Below are positions 33,882 to 37,014 of a stretch of DNA of 37,014 nucleotides, piece by piece; position 1 is the first letter of the stretch, and every line of letters starts with the position of its first letter. Made by a program: the position numbers and the translations under genes. The stretch comes from Candidatus Hodarchaeum mangrovi (lineage in GTDB: Archaea; Asgardarchaeota; Heimdallarchaeia; Hodarchaeales; Hodarchaeaceae), in contig JAEOUE010000126.1 in the NCBI GenBank assembly GCA_016839515.1, forward strand, positions 1-37,014. Reading direction: 5' to 3'. A model generated the notes under the pieces. It was not told where the DNA came from, made no database searches, and saw only the letters and a list, made by a program, of their open reading frames with translations.

Positions 33882-34391
33882 ATGCCAATAAAGCCTGTTC
33901 TTCTACTCGGTAATCCCCAATTACGTGAAATCTCTAAAGAAATCACTAAATATGATGATGAATTGGAACAAATAATCCTTGACTTAAGAGATACATTAAG
34001 TAATTTACAAAAAACCAAGAATATTGGCCGAGCATTAGCAGCTCCTCAAATTGGATATAAGAAAAGAGTTATTTATTTTAATCTCCCTGATAATGATTTT
34101 GCGATGATTAATCCCGTCATTCTCTTTAAAAGTTCTGACAAATTTCAAGTATGGGATAGCTGTTTCAGCTTTGACGTGGCTTTTTTTGTTCAGATATTAC
34201 GTCATAAAGAAATTCAGGTGGAATTTATGACTGAGAATGGAAAACAAACTCACGTATATGTGGAAGATTTAGCGGAGCTGGTTCAGCATGAAATTGACCA
34301 TTTAGATGGGATCTTAGCAACGGATCATCTTACTGATGTTTCCCAAATTATAATGCGAGAAGAATGGGAAGCTCGGTATAGAGGTGATTAG
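33882..34391 (+). CDS. def: Peptide deformylase-like protein
   Basis: 169 residues, ATG start. Motif I is GRALAAPQIG (49-58; usual GxGxAAPQ), motif II DSCFSF (usual EGCLS, metal Cys94), and motif III QHEIDHLDG with the HExxH zinc site (136-140) intact. Metal ligands and the catalytic Glu are therefore present, while the Gly/Glu of motifs I and II are altered. Deformylases remove N-formyl from bacterial Met; archaea do not formylate, so the substrate may be a different N-formyl or N-acyl group. The following gene starts 10 bases later, so they are co-transcribed. Confidence 0.85.
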   Translation: MPIKPVLLLGNPQLREISKEITKYDDELEQIILDLRDTLSNLQKTKNIGRALAAPQIGYKKRVIYFNLPDNDFAMINPVILFKSSDKFQVWDSCFSFDVAFFVQILRHKEIQVEFMTENGKQTHVYVEDLAELVQHEIDHLDGILATDHLTDVSQIIMREEWEARYRGD

Positions 34392-34400
34392 AGAAGCACT

Positions 34401-35204
34401 ATGCTAAAGGAAGGGGTTATAATTCCAAATATTCTAGATTCCTTAGCAATAAAGGCTATGGAAGAAGATTTTTCACAATTAAGAGACATTGCCAGAACCG
34501 ATTCTAATATCATTGGGCTTATCTTAGGAGGATCACGAGGAAAAGGTAAAGAAACCGAAAATTCAGATTATGATTGTTGGATTATAATTAAAGAGGAAGT
34601 ATACGACGAATATAAGGAAAAATTAAGCAATTTTAGTCCATATATTGACTTAGGAATCACAACACTCAAAAAATTAAGAGGATATGCTGAATGGGGGTCC
34701 TCTCTCTTCTGGGATAGATATAATTTTGCTCATATTACTCCAATGATTGATAAAACAGAAGGTCAACTCCTACAGATTATTGAAGAAAAGGGCCTACTAC
34801 CTTCAGAATTTGAATATGAATTTACCTCTTCAAATTTAGATGCTTACATAAACAGCGTTTATCGATCAATAAAATGCTTAAGAGATGGAAATGATATAGG
34901 ATATCGATTGGATGCAGCAGAATCGATCTCTTATATGTTAACAGTATTATTTGCATTACATGGACGAATTAAGCCATATTCAAAATATTTATACTGGGAA
35001 TTAGAGTCATTTCCACTCACGGAACTCCCTTGGACCCCTCAAGAGTTCATAAATATGCTTGTTCGGATATTAGATTCAGGGGATTATTGTATTCAACAAA
35101 AAATCCTACGTTATGTCAAACAGATCTCCCAGGCAAAAGGTTATGGCAAGATTTTTGATGAATGGGAAGGTGACGATCAATGGGCAATGAATTTTAAGCC
35201 ATAA
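34401..35204 (+). CDS. Nucleotidyltransferase-fold protein
   Basis: 267 residues, ATG start. The Pol-beta-like nucleotidyltransferase motif is GGSRGKGKETENSDYD (43-58): Gly-Ser followed by an Asp-x-Asp after ten residues, so both metal aspartates (D56, D58) are present. The remaining two thirds are helical and contain YRLDAAESISYMLTVLFALHGR, similar to the C-terminal half of aminoglycoside-type or DUF4037 nucleotidyltransferases. The substrate is unknown. It follows the deformylase-like gene in one transcript. Cytoplasmic. Confidence 0.8.
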   Translation: MLKEGVIIPNILDSLAIKAMEEDFSQLRDIARTDSNIIGLILGGSRGKGKETENSDYDCWIIIKEEVYDEYKEKLSNFSPYIDLGITTLKKLRGYAEWGSSLFWDRYNFAHITPMIDKTEGQLLQIIEEKGLLPSEFEYEFTSSNLDAYINSVYRSIKCLRDGNDIGYRLDAAESISYMLTVLFALHGRIKPYSKYLYWELESFPLTELPWTPQEFINMLVRILDSGDYCIQQKILRYVKQISQAKGYGKIFDEWEGDDQWAMNFKP

Positions 35205-35298
35205 TTTTTTATTTATTTTCCATACTTTTTCTCTTTGTAATTAGGGATAGGATGAAAATAATCAAAAATATCTAAAAAATCGGATTTTGTTTAGCCCT

Positions 35299-35552
35299 AG
35301 TTGATATCAATGAGAGATCCATAGAAAATTAACTTATAAATAAGTCAAATTCTCCACCGCCATAGATATTTTGGTATGTTTCATGAAGGGGGAAAATTCT
35401 TGAACTTTTATGTCCAGATATATAGAAAAAATTGTTCACTTCAGACAAGAAGATAGAATTAGATTTATAATCATTTCCTAAATCTCCAAAGAAGGTAGAA
35501 AATCAAATACTTGCCCGTCTATGGTTATAACTGAAATAAATCCATTTGTAGC
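35299..35552 (-). pseudogene. Beta-propeller (SBBP) repeat relic
   Basis: On the minus strand, the frame from 35502 encodes STFFGDLGNDYKSNSIFL, FYISGHKSSRIFP and YQNIYGGGEFDLFIS, followed after a TAA (35331-35329) by FSMDLSLIST. This matches, in order, the SBBP beta-propeller repeat (STYLGGxGNDYG, VYVTGxTSSxDFP, YQTTYGGGxxDAFVxKF). Just upstream in another frame (35552 to about 35500), ATNGFISVITIDGQV is the end of the preceding repeat. One frameshift and one stop remain, so this is a fragment of a once larger secreted propeller protein. It also shows that the O-methyltransferase does not start as far upstream as 35568. Confidence 0.6.
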
Positions 35553-35645
35553 TCTACATTTTCCTAGATGATATTCGTTCACTTGAGGAATATAATTGAT
35601 ACTTGCGAATATCCATTCAATAAAATTTTGAGTAAGTTATTTTTT

Positions 35646-36284
35646 ATGTTACCTATGCTATCTGAACAAGTTGAAAAAACATTAAGACAATTAGAAGTAT
35701 TAAGAGAACAGGAAATAGAAAGAGAAGAAATAGGTGAAATTTATACTAAAGAAAAACGATCATTAGCTATCCCAAGAGACGAAGGAAAGTTCTTATATCT
35801 TTTAGCACGTGTTATGAAGGCTAAATTAATTGTTGAAATTGGTACCAGTTTTGGGTACTCAACAACTTGGTTGGCAGCTGCAGTACAATCCCATGGAGGA
35901 ACAGTAATCTCTTATGATATATTACCAGAAAAAATTGAAGTAGCATCAAAATATTTGTCTGAAGCTGGACTAAAAGGGAATGTTGAGCTTGTTCTGGGAG
36001 ATGCAAAAACCTTACTTAGCCAAATATCTGAACCAGTGGATATTATATTTCTAGATGCGGATAAGGCAGATTACCCTGAGTTTATGGAGCTTGCAATCGA
36101 CAAACTCCGTATTGGTGGGATCTTACTTTCTGACAATGTATTAGATTGTTTAGAAATCCATAAAGATGACCCAGAAGTATGTGAGGAAATCACTTCTTAT
36201 TTAATTCAACATCCAAAAATTATGACAGTAACGCTTCCTTTCCTACCTAATGGATTAGAAATGACTTTAAAAATAGCAGATTAG
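35646..36284 (+). CDS. Class I O-methyltransferase (SAM-dependent)
   Basis: 212 residues from the ATG at 35646 (35655 also possible). The helical start MLSEQVEKTLRQLEVLREQE, the SAM motif I VEIGTSFGYSTTWLA, YDILPEKIEVASKYL, and DIIFLDADKADYPEFM followed by LRIGGILLSDNVL are the O-methyltransferase family 3 (catechol/caffeoyl-CoA type) features. The metal-binding Asp pair (DAD and DN) is present. The substrate is unknown. The far upstream ATG at 35568 would run over the beta-propeller relic. Confidence 0.9.
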   Translation: MLPMLSEQVEKTLRQLEVLREQEIEREEIGEIYTKEKRSLAIPRDEGKFLYLLARVMKAKLIVEIGTSFGYSTTWLAAAVQSHGGTVISYDILPEKIEVASKYLSEAGLKGNVELVLGDAKTLLSQISEPVDIIFLDADKADYPEFMELAIDKLRIGGILLSDNVLDCLEIHKDDPEVCEEITSYLIQHPKIMTVTLPFLPNGLEMTLKIAD

Positions 36285-36551
36285 TGATAAAAAATTAGAT
36301 TATTTGGAAAAACTCTGTTCTATTAAAAAGAAATATACTAACTTGACCAAAAGCCTAATACTATAGATATGGATGGAGATCTCAAAAGAAATTTATTCAG
36401 ACTAAAGATTATATTGTTCAATTGCTTTAGAATGATATCTGAAGAACACATTGTAAGATTTCGAAGAATTTAATTGCGGAGAAATCCAAATGAACATGTC
36501 ATATTGATTAGACTTAAATTTGTAAATATTGAATATCAATAATGACTTCTT
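36285..36551. other. Intergenic region, no gene seen
   Basis: AT-rich, stops in all frames. The longest open stretch is about 38 codons starting with ATG at 36370; it has no ribosome site and no recognisable sequence. A palindrome TATTGA-ATA-TCAATA lies near 36527-36541. Confidence 0.4.
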
Positions 36552-36600
36552 TTAATCCTTAAATAATTTTTAATGGTTTTCTTATGGGCAAAAGGATTAA
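36552..36600. repeat. 9-bp inverted repeat upstream of the last gene
   Basis: TTAATCCTT (36552-36560) and AAGGATTAA (36592-36600) pair around a 31-base loop, 24 bases before the TATA box of the following gene. It may be a regulator-binding site. Confidence 0.5.
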
Positions 36601-36623
36601 GAACTTGTAAGTAGTAGAATAAA

Positions 36624-36629
36624 TTTATA
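36624..36629 (+). promoter_or_regulatory. TATA box for the last gene
   Basis: TTTATA, with AAA before and TTTTAG after, predicts a start near 36654 and a leader of about 22 bases before the ATG at 36676. Confidence 0.5.
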
Positions 36630-36675
36630 TTTTAGAACTCACTTTTCTAAAATTAAAGAAAAATTTGTGATTAAA

Positions 36676-37014
36676 ATGGCAGATTTAAAGTTTATTGGAA
36701 GAATATTAGGTCTCATTGGTGGTATACTTATGATCGTCCTTGGTATTATTATTGTTATAAATAATATCTTGGATGAAGCAATTCTAGCCCTAGATCAGTT
36801 TGGAGTCGATTTAGGTTTGAATTTTGTAGGTGATGCTGTAGGTGGAGCAAATAGTTGGCTAGTGGCAGCAGCCCTAATGATTATCTTTGGTATTGTTGCT
36901 ATTTTTGGCTACAAACAGCTTTCTGGAAAACCTAAAGGAGAACTCCTTGTTTGGGGTATTATTTATATCGTGGTTGGTATTCTAGGTGCTGGACTTGGTG
37001 GGCTTATAGTTTTA
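36676..37014 (+). CDS. Small integral membrane protein, 3' partial
   Basis: Open from ATG to the end of the window (113 codons without a stop). Three hydrophobic segments: IGRILGLIGGILMIVLGIII, SWLVAAALMIIFGIVAIFGY and LLVWGIIYIVVGILGAGLGG, with a polar loop rich in Asp and Gly between the first two. This resembles small DUF4064-like membrane proteins but the match is loose. GTGAT before the ATG may be the ribosome site. Confidence 0.6.
   Translation, partial: MADLKFIGRILGLIGGILMIVLGIIIVINNILDEAILALDQFGVDLGLNFVGDAVGGANSWLVAAALMIIFGIVAIFGYKQLSGKPKGELLVWGIIYIVVGILGAGLGGLIVL

Noticed and set aside
36370..36486. 38-codon plus-strand frame
   Set aside because: No ribosome site, no recognisable sequence, length expected by chance in this composition.
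1..37014. tRNA, rRNA, CRISPR arrays, insertion sequences
   Set aside because: I looked for TTCGANTC-type tRNA arms, repeated spacer-like units and transposase motifs and found none that hold up.

Overview
The window looks like the chromosome of an AT-rich archaeon, most likely an Asgard (Promethearchaeota) lineage. I base this on a Rab/Ras-like small GTPase, three proteins with longin/roadblock-like domains, a tryptophanyl-tRNA synthetase of the archaeal/eukaryotic type, archaeal TATA-box promoters, and a compact mix of archaeal and bacterial-type metabolic genes. This is inference from gene content; no rRNA, tRNA or CRISPR array is visible to fix the taxonomy.

Layout. 1-3.5 kb: two divergent NadE-like paralogs around an ArsB/NhaD-type ion transporter. 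3.7-8.4 kb: an exported molybdopterin oxidoreductase, a longin/receiver-like protein, an OsmC protein, a membrane-embedded M28 peptidase and a second longin-like protein. 8.5-15.9 kb: small Cys-rich proteins among an SDR epimerase, a DUF72 protein, trpS, a geranylgeranyl-reductase-family flavoprotein, a nucleoside phosphorylase and a GDT1 cation exporter. 16-21.8 kb: membrane protein, threonine synthase, a YgbA-like protein, a strongly structured intergenic element near 19.0 kb, and a minus-strand cluster of two zinc-ribbon proteins and a DUF362 protein. 22.3-26.1 kb: a decaying area with a chemotaxis-receptor relic, a degenerate GTPase and a GH13 amylase cut by two stop codons. 26.1-33.3 kb: flavin reductase, a seven-helix/longin sensor-like protein, HAD phosphatase, a duplicated-domain protein, and an MFS-tldD-tldE cluster. 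33.9-37 kb: a peptide-deformylase-like gene with a nucleotidyltransferase, a beta-propeller relic, an O-methyltransferase and a truncated membrane protein.

The most notable material is (i) NadE-like proteins in which the ATP-pyrophosphatase loop is missing, (ii) a Rab-like GTPase with altered G1, G4 and G5 motifs, (iii) membrane or receiver-like modules joined to longin-like domains, (iv) several genes in different stages of decay that a plain ORF reading would miss, and (v) two intergenic elements with nested inverted repeats that could be structured RNAs. No single cluster is clearly a new defence or biosynthetic system.
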